IMG/VR virus record: IMGVR_UViG_3300005557_000002
Span: 1 to 34,867 of that record
From: a virus
DNA length: 34,867 nt
Strand: one strand, 5' to 3'
The position numbers and the translations under genes are program-made. Below are positions 6,733 through 13,234 of the stretch, piece after piece (the stretch's first letter is position 1; every line of letters starts with the position of its first letter). Under the pieces are notes generated by a model. That model had not been told where the DNA came from and did not search any database. It saw only the letters and a program-made list of their open reading frames with translations.

Positions 6733-6975
6733 ATGCTACAAGTAGAACAAAATGTACCAAGTGAATATAGTACATTGTACAATAATTATGTAGCAGCGTT
6801 GAAAGACAAGCTAGAGTACATCATGTGGGTAGTACTCGATAGAGGTCACAAGACAATGATAGTTGAGAAAGAGAAGCACCAGAGAATGATAGAGCAGTTA
6901 TTGAGAAGTGGTGATGTGCAGCGTGTGAAGGTGGCAGAAGAGGTGATGAGAAGGAGTATAGGAACATGGGAATAA
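6733..6975 (+). CDS. Hypothetical protein, helical
   Basis: An 80-residue protein starting one base after the methyltransferase stop. It is predicted to be mostly alpha-helical (YVAALKDKLEYIMWVV..., KEKHQRMIEQLLRSGDVQRVKVAEEVMRR). No family is recognised. SD GGGGAAATGA precedes ATG 6733, and the gene overlaps the next start (6966) by 10 bases, so it belongs to the same operon. It could be a small helical regulator or partner protein; nothing in it points to an enzyme. Confidence 0.55.
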   Translation: MLQVEQNVPSEYSTLYNNYVAALKDKLEYIMWVVLDRGHKTMIVEKEKHQRMIEQLLRSGDVQRVKVAEEVMRRSIGTWE

Positions 6976-7214
6976 ATGAGTTCGAAAAGCTCATCTCGCA
7001 AGCAGGCCTCAACCTGCTCTCGAAATACGCACCTCGGTTCGTGGTGTCGCTCCGGGTACCTCAGCAAATTGGCACCCGCTACCTGTGTGAGACGATCAGT
7101 TACGCGCCTGCTGAATTTGCCATGCTTACACCAGAACAGGCAAAGCAGCAAATTGCAGCATGCAGGGCAAAGCTTGAGCGTGCTGCGAAGACGAAACGGG
7201 GGATGCTGAGATGA
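6966..7214 (+). CDS. Hypothetical protein
   Basis: An 82-residue basic protein starting at ATG 6966 behind AAGGAG (about 6951-6956). The region 20-50 looks beta-rich (RFVVSLRVPQQ...YLCETISYAPAEF) and the C-terminus forms a charged helix (EQAKQQIAACRAKLERAAKTKRG). No family is recognised. It overlaps the previous stop by 10 bases and the next start by ATGA (7211-7214), so the string is translationally coupled. Confidence 0.55.
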   Translation: MGINEFEKLISQAGLNLLSKYAPRFVVSLRVPQQIGTRYLCETISYAPAEFAMLTPEQAKQQIAACRAKLERAAKTKRGMLR

Positions 7215-7417
7215 ACAATGAGCTCATAAGAGAGGTCATCACTAGAAACGACAATAGTAACGTTCTTGCAACAATGGATAGAATTGAGTCAGAAGGATGG
7301 AAATTTGTAAAAGAGGAGAAAGTGCATGGACAGGATGATGTAACACAGCCAAACGGTTTTGTTTTCACATCTTATGTAAAGTTGTGTTTTACGAAAAGAG
7401 GCAATAGTGAAATGTAA
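7211..7417 (+). CDS. Hypothetical protein
   Basis: A 68-residue protein with ATG 7211 overlapping the previous TGA. It contains MDRIESEGWKFVKEEKVHGQDD...FVFTSYVKLCFTKR, a short helix followed by beta strands that resembles the small alpha/beta DUF proteins common in phage accessory regions. No specific family can be named. It overlaps the next start (GTG 7407) by 11 bases. Confidence 0.5.
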   Translation: MNNELIREVITRNDNSNVLATMDRIESEGWKFVKEEKVHGQDDVTQPNGFVFTSYVKLCFTKRGNSEM

Positions 7418-7688
7418 CCACAAGAATGTGCTGATAACAGAGCACATCTTGAGTAGATATACCTACACCATACTTGATGGACACTTGGCAGGGACGTACT
7501 CATCAGGTGCTCCATTGCCTCGGCAGTTCAATGTCAGTTGCCAGGACTGCGGTCTCAATAAGACATACCGCTATGAACCTGGCGAGTTCGGGCCTCATTC
7601 TAGCCCTGGGTGGCTGTACGACTGCATAGAGCAAGTGGTGTGCAAAAATTGGAGATTGCAACCAGCACCGGAAAGGAGGAAGGCATGA
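7407..7688 (+). CDS. Small zinc-finger-like protein
   Basis: A 93-residue protein starting with GTG 7407 (SD AAAAGAGG at 7394-7401). CNHK near the N-terminus and CQDC near residue 45 could bind one zinc ion; the segment between (YTYTILDGHLAGTYSSGAPLPRQFNVSCQDCGLNKTYRY) looks like a beta ribbon. This layout is common in small phage zinc-ribbon proteins. The role is unknown. The stop overlaps the next ATG (7685). Confidence 0.55.
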   Translation: MKCNHKNVLITEHILSRYTYTILDGHLAGTYSSGAPLPRQFNVSCQDCGLNKTYRYEPGEFGPHSSPGWLYDCIEQVVCKNWRLQPAPERRKA

Positions 7689-7813
7689 ACGAATACCAGC
7701 AACGAGCACTCAAGCATCATTGTCGCTTGGCAATTGAAACAGCGCATCCAAGATTTGGATACAAGAAAGGCACATATAGTATAGTTCTGACAATAAACTC
7801 AGGATATGAGTGA
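7685..7813 (+). CDS. Short hypothetical protein
   Basis: A 42-residue frame from ATG 7685 (SD GGAAAGGAGGAAGG) to TGA 7811-7813. It is basic at the N-terminus (YQQRALKHHCRLAI) and strand-like at the end (GTYSIVLTINSGYE). The frame continues past the TGA as an open, conserved-looking sequence (see 7859-8116), so this may be the front part of one gene split by a stop codon. Confidence 0.4.
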   Translation: MNEYQQRALKHHCRLAIETAHPRFGYKKGTYSIVLTINSGYE

Positions 7814-7858
7814 ATAGAAGAAGGATATGGAGGACCAGTTTGGCACTCCTCAGCGGCT

Positions 7859-8116
7859 ATGGCACCCGGATATGTGCCTAATGAACAGTTCTTACAGCAT
7901 GCAGCTCTTGACGCTCTACAGGGAATTGGCAATAAAGCGTTAGGAGAGTGGCATGAGTGGACAGGGACGTACTACCACATCAGAAGACGGCTATCGAAAG
8001 ACGAGCAAAAGAAAGTAGGCGACATGGTAGACGTGCGAGGTACAGATGAAGGCATCAGGAGAGCAGAAGCTGTACAGCGGTTTCTGCCTTCATATATGAG
8101 AGGGAGGATTGAATGA
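7859..8116 (+). CDS. Hypothetical protein (GGPVWH / RRRLS / VDVRGT family), start uncertain
   Basis: The first ATG in frame is 7859, giving 85 residues with LGEWHEWTGTYYHIRRRLSKDEQKK and MVDVRGTDEGIRRAEAV. I recall small actinobacterial and phage proteins with this series (GGPVWHAS...LGEW...HLRRRLS...VDVRGT). Here the matching front part, YGGPVWHSSA, is encoded at 7826-7855, upstream of the ATG, and the frame is open back to TGA 7811-7813 without any ATG, GTG or TTG. So either translation starts at ATA 7814 (AGGA about 9 bases ahead), the TGA is read through from the 7685 gene, or the N-terminus is lost. A competing 38-codon frame starts at ATG 7827 behind AAGAAGG. The function is unknown. 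Confidence 0.45.
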   Translation: MAPGYVPNEQFLQHAALDALQGIGNKALGEWHEWTGTYYHIRRRLSKDEQKKVGDMVDVRGTDEGIRRAEAVQRFLPSYMRGRIE

Positions 8117-8338
8117 ATGAATGAAGGAGAAAAGCTGCTCACCTTCAAAGAAGCGTACAAGTACCTCAGGGTGAGCAGATCAACACTCATACGCTTTATG
8201 AAGCGGGGTGATATAGCATATCACAAAGTGGGGCATAGCCTACGCTTCTATAAAAAAGATCTGAGGGAGGTAGTAAAGGCAGTGGATGTAAATGGTATGG
8301 GAAATCAGGTGGAACCGATTGACACTGAGGGGGACTGA
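8117..8338 (+). CDS. Excisionase-like helix-turn-helix protein
   Basis: A 73-residue protein with a clear HTH_17/excisionase pattern: LLTFKEAYKYLRVSRSTLIRFMKRGDIAYHKVGHSLRFYKKDLREVV (HTH, then wing, then a final helix). It lies 100 bases ahead of the integrase and in the same direction, the expected place for an Xis or integration regulator. The start is ATG 8117, with SD GGGAGG at 8102-8107; the ATG at 8113 stops after three codons. A pair of near-identical 12-bp repeats (8309-8350) straddles its stop codon and could be its binding sites. Confidence 0.75.
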   Translation: MNEGEKLLTFKEAYKYLRVSRSTLIRFMKRGDIAYHKVGHSLRFYKKDLREVVKAVDVNGMGNQVEPIDTEGD

Positions 8339-8350
8339 GTGGTACCGATT
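8309..8350 (+). repeat. Direct repeat pair GTGGWACCGATT, 30 bp apart
   Basis: GTGGAACCGATT (8309-8320) and GTGGTACCGATT (8339-8350) differ at one base and are spaced by 30 bp, close to three helical turns, so they face the same side of the DNA. They lie between the Xis-like gene and the integrase -35 box. They are candidate binding sites for Xis or integrase arm domains, or an operator. Confidence 0.45.
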
Positions 8351-8352
8351 TG

Positions 8353-8381
8353 TTGACTCCTGTTCTATTTCTTGCTAGAAT
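8353..8381 (+). promoter_or_regulatory. Integrase promoter
   Basis: -35 TTGACT (8353-8358), exactly 17 bases, -10 TAGAAT (8376-8381), with TG one base before the -10. Transcription should begin near 8388, giving a leader of about 53 bases that contains a small inverted repeat (ACTAA 8390-8394, TTAGT 8401-8405) and the SD AGGAGA before ATG 8441. This is the best promoter match in the window. Confidence 0.7.
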
Positions 8382-8440
8382 AGTATTCGACTAATCATCG
8401 TTAGTGCTAATTGAACCAAAGTTCAAAGCAGGAGAAGAAT

Positions 8441-9424
8441 ATGAGCACGGAAGTTACAAGCATCGTTGAGAGTACACAGCTTGATTTATGGATAATGGGA
8501 TGGTTGCACGAAAAGGGGACGATATCTGGTAGTAAAAAGACATTAAAGGCATATAGGGATACAATTGATAGATTTCGTCTTATGCTAAAACAGGCAAATC
8601 TAGACCTTGATAGTATCTCTAGTGATGAATATGGGTCTGGTATCACTATGAGGCAAGCTCTAAGGTTAAAGGCTCAAGAGTTCTCTACCTACTCAGAAAG
8701 AGGCATACAAGTAAAGCCTGCAACAGTGGAACAAAGACTTGCGGTTATCAGTAGCTTCTATGAGTATGCTATCAGACAAGAATATCTCTTGATCAATCCG
8801 ATTAAGATGATAGAACGTCCAAAGGTGCAAGACTATCAAACATCTCGAGCACTCACGCAGGAGCAAACTATGCAGGGCCTGGAAAGCATTGATCGAGAGA
8901 CACCTAGAGGTAAGCGTGACTATGCTATGATTTGTGTCCTTCTCTCTACCGGCCGCCGCGTCTCTGAAGTCGCAAACCTTGAGAGAAAGGATCTGCGTAT
9001 TGACTCAAGAGGCAATATCACTGTTACCTTTCTCTGCAAAGGGAATAAGATACTCACAGATGACCTACCAGAAGACACCTCTAAAGCTGTTCTTGAGTGG
9101 CTTCAAGCATACTATGAAGCCGATGTAAACAAGATCGATCCTCATGCAGCCCTCTGGATTAATCTTTCTCCCAGGAAGCATGGAAGCAAGCTTGATATGC
9201 GTAGCTTCTCCAATGTGTGTGAGAAATACTTCGGAACTGGCAAAGTTCATGCTATGCGCCATACATGGACTGTCAACATGCTCAAGGAAGGCGCAAATCT
9301 ACAGCTCATCAGGCAGAAGCTTGGGCATAGCTCACTAGAAACTACTGGCATCTATGCCGCTTCATTGGAGCAAAACGAAAACCCGTTCGCTGAGAGGATA
9401 GCGAAAAGAGCAGGAATTAAGTAG
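8441..9424 (+). CDS. int: Tyrosine site-specific integrase
   Basis: A 327-residue tyrosine recombinase. Residues 10-120 form the SAM-like core-binding domain (TLKAYRDTIDRFRLML..., VEQRLAVISSFYEYAIRQ...NP). The catalytic domain carries STGRRVSEV (Arg 173), CKGNK (Lys 200), HAMRH (His 270, Arg 273), LGHSS (His 296) and the nucleophile Tyr 305 in TGIYAAS. It would integrate the phage at an attachment site in the host chromosome. There is no long N-terminal arm domain, so it is of the short XerC/D-like size. ATG 8441 follows AGGAGA; an upstream in-frame TTG at 8411 has no SD. It has its own promoter. attP could not be recognised by eye. Confidence 0.9.
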   Translation: MSTEVTSIVESTQLDLWIMGWLHEKGTISGSKKTLKAYRDTIDRFRLMLKQANLDLDSISSDEYGSGITMRQALRLKAQEFSTYSERGIQVKPATVEQRLAVISSFYEYAIRQEYLLINPIKMIERPKVQDYQTSRALTQEQTMQGLESIDRETPRGKRDYAMICVLLSTGRRVSEVANLERKDLRIDSRGNITVTFLCKGNKILTDDLPEDTSKAVLEWLQAYYEADVNKIDPHAALWINLSPRKHGSKLDMRSFSNVCEKYFGTGKVHAMRHTWTVNMLKEGANLQLIRQKLGHSSLETTGIYAASLEQNENPFAERIAKRAGIK

Positions 9425-9436
9425 GAAAGGACACCC

Positions 9437-9673
9437 ATGAACTCTGAAGAAGCGGTCACCAACATGCAGGCGAATATGGCAGCACTGGAAGCCACAAAGC
9501 CAACGATGCAAGAGGCTACTGATGCACTGGCTACACTTGGCCCAGCTATGCATGTCGCTTGGGAGCATTGCCTGTCCGACGATGCACTATGGGCAATGAG
9601 AGCAAAGCATTATGGCAAACTGCGGACATGGTGGCTACGTCGGCAATTGAGAAGGGAAGGACACCACCCATGA
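9437..9673 (+). CDS. Hypothetical protein
   Basis: A 78-residue protein starting at ATG 9437 (SD AAAGGA about 6 bases upstream), 12 bases after the integrase stop. The N-terminal half is an Ala/Thr-rich helix (EEAVTNMQANMAALEATKPTMQEATDALATL); the C-terminal part is basic with several Trp and Arg residues (KLRTWWLRRQLRREGHH). The last region could contact nucleic acid or membrane, but no family is recognised. It overlaps the next ATG (9670). Confidence 0.5.
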   Translation: MNSEEAVTNMQANMAALEATKPTMQEATDALATLGPAMHVAWEHCLSDDALWAMRAKHYGKLRTWWLRRQLRREGHHP

Positions 9674-9876
9674 ACCAACTTGAAGCAGCACGCCTAGCAA
9701 AGTCAATCGTCAGATTAGAACAATTTACCGTCGAGATCAAAGGCGAAGACGACGAGTGCTGGCTCGTCCTCACTCCTACTATCGCCGATCCCGAGCACCC
9801 ATGGCTCTGGCATGAGATTAGGAAGCCAGTCGACTGGGCAAAGATAGCGATGTCAGAAAGGTCCAACGCACAATGA
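9670..9876 (+). CDS. Hypothetical protein
   Basis: A 68-residue protein. ATG 9670 overlaps the upstream TGA and has SD GAAGGA; the longer frame back to 9559 lies inside the previous gene and has no SD. The N-terminus is helical (LEAARLAKSIVRLEQF), followed by strand-like VEIKGEDDECWLVLTPTI and a Trp-rich end (HPWLWHEIRKPVDWAKI). No family is recognised. It overlaps the next start by ATGA. Confidence 0.5.
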   Translation: MNQLEAARLAKSIVRLEQFTVEIKGEDDECWLVLTPTIADPEHPWLWHEIRKPVDWAKIAMSERSNAQ

Positions 9877-10193
9877 ACCAACCCAACGATGACCACTCAC
9901 CAGACCTTGAAGAGCGCGTCAAAGACCTCGAGCAACTCTTTGGAAAGATCATCAAGAACGAGGAAGATCTGATCAAATTGTCGAAAAGGCAGACCTTTAA
10001 CGTGCGAGAGATCAGCGGCAGCGTTGGCAACTTGCAACTCGACGTCGGCGACCTGCGCGAGCGCTTCGATACCGTCGAAAGAAAGCTCGACAAGATTGAT
10101 ACGGCACAAGGCGAGCATACGAAGCGCTTCGATCGGATAGAGACGATAATGCTGCAGATTTTAGACCGATTGCCACAGCCAGAGGGGGAATAG
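9873..10193 (+). CDS. Coiled-coil protein
   Basis: A 106-residue protein made almost entirely of heptad repeats: LEERVKDLEQLFGKIIKNEEDLIKL, then VGNLQLDVGDLRERFDTVERKLDKIDTAQGEHTKRFDRIETIMLQILDRL. Such short coiled coils are frequent in phage and bacterial accessory regions and usually form homo-oligomers. No catalytic residues are visible. It is the last gene of the integrase operon; a hairpin with the form of a terminator follows 26 bases later. Confidence 0.6.
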   Translation: MNQPNDDHSPDLEERVKDLEQLFGKIIKNEEDLIKLSKRQTFNVREISGSVGNLQLDVGDLRERFDTVERKLDKIDTAQGEHTKRFDRIETIMLQILDRLPQPEGE

Positions 10194-10218
10194 CCACAAC
10201 TCGGAACAGAAACTTGGA

Positions 10219-10246
10219 ATAGTCCTAGCCACCACGCTAGGGCTAT
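10219..10246 (+). terminator. Terminator-like hairpin closing the integrase operon
   Basis: ATAG-t-CCTAGC (10219-10229) pairs with GCTAGG-g-CTAT (10236-10246) around a 6-base loop: ten base pairs with one internal mismatch, followed by TTCA. The U-run is short, so termination may be partial. Confidence 0.55.
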
Positions 10247-10306
10247 TTCATGCCCACAATACATTCCTCACACGTATACAAAAGTGTAGAACTATTCCCC
10301 ACGGCA

Positions 10307-10315
10307 TGGTATACT
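10307..10315 (+). promoter_or_regulatory. Extended -10 promoter ahead of the late region
   Basis: TG-G-TATACT (10307-10315) matches the extended -10 form used by the integrase and HNH promoters. The -35 region (TAGAAC at 10287-10292, 17-base spacer) is weak, as is common for extended -10 promoters. Transcription should start near 10322. Confidence 0.45.
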
Positions 10316-10321
10316 TTCCAC

Positions 10322-10466
10322 AGAGGCAAGCCCGCTCCTCTCGATTATGATTGCAGGCACGGCTTGAATATTGATCGTCTACCTCCTTTTGGAGAATGTA
10401 TTGTTTTTCTACCTTAGTTCTCCTAGTTCTGGGAAGAGACGCTACTATTCGGCTAGTAGCGTCTTT
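10322..10466 (+). ncRNA. Candidate leader RNA / small RNA upstream of the terminase operon
   Basis: No credible gene lies in 10194-10486. From the predicted start near 10322 to the strong hairpin at 10437-10464 is about 145 nt. The RNA could fold with AGAGG/CCTCT (10322-10326 with 10337-10341) or, alternatively, CAAGCC/GGCTTG (10327-10332 with 10361-10366). It contains CCTCCTTTTGGAG (10382-10394), a small stem whose 5' side resembles the anti-SD. It may be a free small RNA, or the leader of the late transcript ending at a conditional terminator, as in lambda pR'-tR'. This is inference from layout alone. Confidence 0.35.
10437..10466 (+). terminator. Strong hairpin terminator in front of the late genes
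   Basis: AGACGCTACTA (10437-10447), loop TTCGGC, TAGTAGCGTCT (10454-10464), an 11-bp perfect stem, followed by TT-CC. It ends about 20 bases before the start of the next gene, so it would block late transcription coming from 10307-10315 unless overridden. Confidence 0.6.
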
Positions 10467-10486
10467 CCACAATAGAGAGCGAATGA

Positions 10487-10813
10487 ATGAAAGAAAAGAC
10501 AGAAGAGCATACACCACCATATGGTCTAGGTGGAGTTGTTCTAGATGTAGCAGTTGATCCTATAGAAGAAGAGCAACCCTGTACACATCAGGGGCACTAT
10601 CGTCTTGCAGGTGGCTCCTACTGTGCTATTCGCATGTGTGTCAATTGCGGTAAATCATGGCGTATATGGATGAAGGGCGACTTTCCGGGTGAGTGTCCTG
10701 TAGCAGAGTGGGAGCCGATCAAAGAAGGTCTGGAAGTCGAAGAGCGTGTTGTAGGGAACTATGATGAAGCTGAGATTTATACTGAAGATGATGAGATAGA
10801 GCAGGAAGGATAA
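10487..10813 (+). CDS. Hypothetical zinc-ribbon-like protein with PPYGLGG motif
   Basis: A 108-residue acidic protein. Near the N-terminus is HTPPYGLGG (about residues 8-16), a motif repeated in the protein at 12937. The middle has CTHQGHY...YCAIRMCVNCGKSW, which could hold a zinc ion (Cys, His, Cys-x-x-Cys), and the C-terminus is strongly acidic. ATG 10487 is used; ATG 10483 is in another frame that soon stops. It is the first gene after the leader terminator and precedes the terminase genes, so it may be a packaging or late-regulation accessory. No family is recognised. Confidence 0.55.
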   Translation: MKEKTEEHTPPYGLGGVVLDVAVDPIEEEQPCTHQGHYRLAGGSYCAIRMCVNCGKSWRIWMKGDFPGECPVAEWEPIKEGLEVEERVVGNYDEAEIYTEDDEIEQEG

Positions 10814-10816
10814 GTT

Positions 10817-10927
10817 ATGACTATCACGGGTGATATGCTCATGACAGCACTGATCACTGCTATACTTGTGGTGATACTTGAAGCGGTTGTGTCGTTGCTG
10901 TTTGGTCGAATGTGGCCTCCTCGATAG
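10817..10927 (+). CDS. Very small membrane protein
   Basis: A 36-residue protein from ATG 10817 to TAG 10925-10927, behind SD GGAAGGA. Residues 6-28 form one hydrophobic segment (DMLMTALITAILVVILEAVVSLLF), followed by GRMWPPR. It fills the gap between two late genes and has the size of small holin-like or regulatory membrane peptides, but no lysis genes lie nearby. No family is recognised. Confidence 0.45.
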   Translation: MTITGDMLMTALITAILVVILEAVVSLLFGRMWPPR

Positions 10928-10934
10928 GATTGCT

Positions 10935-11432
10935 ATGTCAAGAGTTTGTACGATTTGTTCGCACGAAAAACGAGCTGAAATTGAAGCGGCAATCGTCACA
11001 GGGGGATCATATCGTCACATAGCGTCACAATTCGGGGTAGGGTACAAGTCGGTAGAAAGACATGCTACTGAGCATATCCAATCATCAGTCAAGCAGTCTC
11101 AAGAGGCAAAAGAAGAGGCTAGAGGTCTAGACGTTGTAAAACAGCTCAAGGATATAAACACAGTAACACTTGCTATCCTGCAAAAAGCAAAGGATACAAA
11201 GGATAAAGAGTGGTTAGCACTTCAAGCTATCGATAGAGTATGTAAGCAATTAGAGCTACAAGCCAAGCTGTTAAGCAATATAGATGATAATAAAGACGAG
11301 ACGATTAACCCAAGCTTAATGCCGTATGTAACAGAAGAAGAGATGACAACCATTAAGAATGTTGTAGAACGAGCGAAAGAACGAAAAGCGAAAGCAGAAG
11401 AGAACATTATACCGATGAGGAAACACGCGTGA
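10935..11432 (+). CDS. terS: Terminase small subunit candidate
   Basis: A 165-residue protein directly ahead of the large terminase and overlapping its start by 4 bases. The N-terminus has a Cys pair (VCTICSHEKRAEIE) followed by an HTH (GGSYRHIASQFGVGYKSVERHATEHI), then a long helical region (KQLKDINTVTLAILQKAKDT..., LALQAIDRVCKQLELQAKLL) suited to ring oligomerisation. This is the usual plan of small terminase subunits that recognise the packaging site. The start is placed at ATG 10935, the first Met of the fold; the frame is open further upstream into the previous gene. A role as a general HTH regulator is less likely given its place. Confidence 0.65.
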   Translation: MSRVCTICSHEKRAEIEAAIVTGGSYRHIASQFGVGYKSVERHATEHIQSSVKQSQEAKEEARGLDVVKQLKDINTVTLAILQKAKDTKDKEWLALQAIDRVCKQLELQAKLLSNIDDNKDETINPSLMPYVTEEEMTTIKNVVERAKERKAKAEENIIPMRKHA

Positions 11433-12946
11433 TTATCACAGAGTCCCTTTTGACTATGATGGAAGCTGAAGAGGCCAGGCGCAACTTCACACTCTTTGTG
11501 AAGCATGCCTGGCATGAGCTAGAGCCAGACACGCCACTGCTGTGGAACTGGCATCTCGACGCGCTCTGCATTCATCTCCAGGCACTCTACACCCGCGAAA
11601 TCACCCGTCTCCTGATCGGTATAGGCCCGGGCCACGCAAAATCCACCATTGTCTCTGTGATGTTCCCGGTCTGGTGTTGGGTAAATGATCCCTATTCTCG
11701 CTGGCTCTGTGCCTCGCATAGCCTCGATCTGGCTATTCGTGATAATCGCTATCGTCGTCGGTTGATCGAGTCTGAATGGTTTCAAGAGCGTTACGGGCAT
11801 CTGTTTAAGTTCGCGCATGATCAGAGATTGAAGTCCTACTATGAGAACGATAAAAAAGGGTATCATATGGCTTTAGCGGTCCGTGGATCTGGAACTGGAA
11901 AAAGAGCATCGCATTTATTGATAGATGACGCGCATAATGCGATGGAAGGGGAAGCCGATCAAAAAGCGGTGATAGAGTGGTTTGGCAAGACTTGGATTAG
12001 TCGCCTCAATGATCAGCAGCATGGGCCTATGGTCGTCGTCGGTCAGCGGTTGCGTGCAACTGATTTAATTGGACATCTGCTTGAATTAGGTGGCTGGGAA
12101 CATCTTTGCCTGCCAGAGGAGTTTGAACCTGATCGACGGAGTGTGACCAAGATTGGATGGCAAGATCCTCGCACACAAGAGGGAGAATTGCTCTGGCCAG
12201 AGAAGTTTTCCAGGGAAGTCCTTGATAGTCTGAAGAAATCGATGGGAAGCCTGGATTATGCTGCACAGTTTCAGCAGCGTCCGGTACCTGCTGGCGGCGG
12301 ACAATTCAAAAAGCAATGGTTCCGGTACTTTACTGCCGAAAATGACTATTACCAGCTAGAAACCGATGCTGGCTTCAAGCGGTTCCTCACAAAAGATTGC
12401 TGGCTGTTCATGACTCTCGATCTGGCTATCTCGACCAAGCAAACCGCGGATTATACCGTGATGTGCACCTGGGCTGTGACTCCTGATCGTGACTTGCTCC
12501 TCATAGGCCGACTTCGTGACCGCCTGGACAACCCTGCTCAGCAGCAGCAGACATCAGTGCTCTACCAACGATATCGCCCCAGCTTCATAAAAATTGAAAG
12601 CGTGGCCTATCAGCTTGCTCTTGTGCAACAACTTCGTAGACAAGGCTTGCCAGTCAAGGAATACAAGCCAGTCAAGGACAAGGTGGCTCGCGCGACAACG
12701 GCTGCTGTCTACTACGAGTCAAGCAAGGTGTTTCATCCCAAACAGGCATCATGGCTCCATGAGTGGGAAGATGAGCTTCTGTTATTCCCTCTGGGTGCTC
12801 ATGATGACCAGGTAGATAATGCATCAATGGCTTGTGAAGAGCTGGGCATGCCTCGCAGTGTAGGTGGTATGGTCGTCGACAAACCAACTGAAGAAGAGAA
12901 AGAGCGACAGCAGTATGAAGAGGAGGATGAATTAGCATGGCGATGA
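11429..12946 (+). CDS. terL: Terminase large subunit
   Basis: A 505-residue ATP-driven packaging motor and nuclease. Walker A-type GPGHAKST is at 66-73, Walker B LLIDDA near 163-168, and the RNase H-like nuclease has Asp 331 (TLDLAIS), Glu 390 (IKIESVAYQ) and Asp 459/460 with Asp 463 (GAHDDQVDNAS). Length and layout fit standard siphophage terminases. GTG 11429 overlaps the TGA of the small subunit. It pumps DNA into the prohead through the portal encoded at 13235. Confidence 0.93.
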   Translation: MIITESLLTMMEAEEARRNFTLFVKHAWHELEPDTPLLWNWHLDALCIHLQALYTREITRLLIGIGPGHAKSTIVSVMFPVWCWVNDPYSRWLCASHSLDLAIRDNRYRRRLIESEWFQERYGHLFKFAHDQRLKSYYENDKKGYHMALAVRGSGTGKRASHLLIDDAHNAMEGEADQKAVIEWFGKTWISRLNDQQHGPMVVVGQRLRATDLIGHLLELGGWEHLCLPEEFEPDRRSVTKIGWQDPRTQEGELLWPEKFSREVLDSLKKSMGSLDYAAQFQQRPVPAGGGQFKKQWFRYFTAENDYYQLETDAGFKRFLTKDCWLFMTLDLAISTKQTADYTVMCTWAVTPDRDLLLIGRLRDRLDNPAQQQQTSVLYQRYRPSFIKIESVAYQLALVQQLRRQGLPVKEYKPVKDKVARATTAAVYYESSKVFHPKQASWLHEWEDELLLFPLGAHDDQVDNASMACEELGMPRSVGGMVVDKPTEEEKERQQYEEEDELAWR

Positions 12947-13233
12947 ATGAAGAAGATAATTTTATCCCGCCTTATGGGCTAGGTGGCTATGCTGCTGACA
13001 TTCCTTCAGTTGTGCATCCTGTACCACCTATAGAAGTATGGAATGCGCTAGTAGCAGAAGTTGAAAGCAAAAGCACACATCCGTATAAGAACATAGCTAT
13101 GAATGTTCTAAGTGAGATGCGTAAATATGTAGGATATAGTTATGCTATAGACTTTAAGACACCCAGGGATGTAGAACGCCTTGCCATTGCTATACAAAGA
13201 TTTGTAGATACGAGAGAAAAGGAGCAAGAATAG
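12937..13233 (+). CDS. Hypothetical protein with PPYGLGG motif
   Basis: A 98-residue protein overlapping the end of the large terminase by 10 bases; SD GAGGAGGA lies 10 bases before ATG 12937. The N-terminal FIPPYGLGGYAAD segment shares PPYGLGG with the protein at 10487. The C-terminal half is helical (YKNIAMNVLSEMRKYVGYSYAIDFKTPRDVERLAIAI). No family is recognised. Its place between terminase and portal suggests a packaging accessory. Confidence 0.55.
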   Translation: MAMNEEDNFIPPYGLGGYAADIPSVVHPVPPIEVWNALVAEVESKSTHPYKNIAMNVLSEMRKYVGYSYAIDFKTPRDVERLAIAIQRFVDTREKEQE

Positions 13234-13234
13234 C

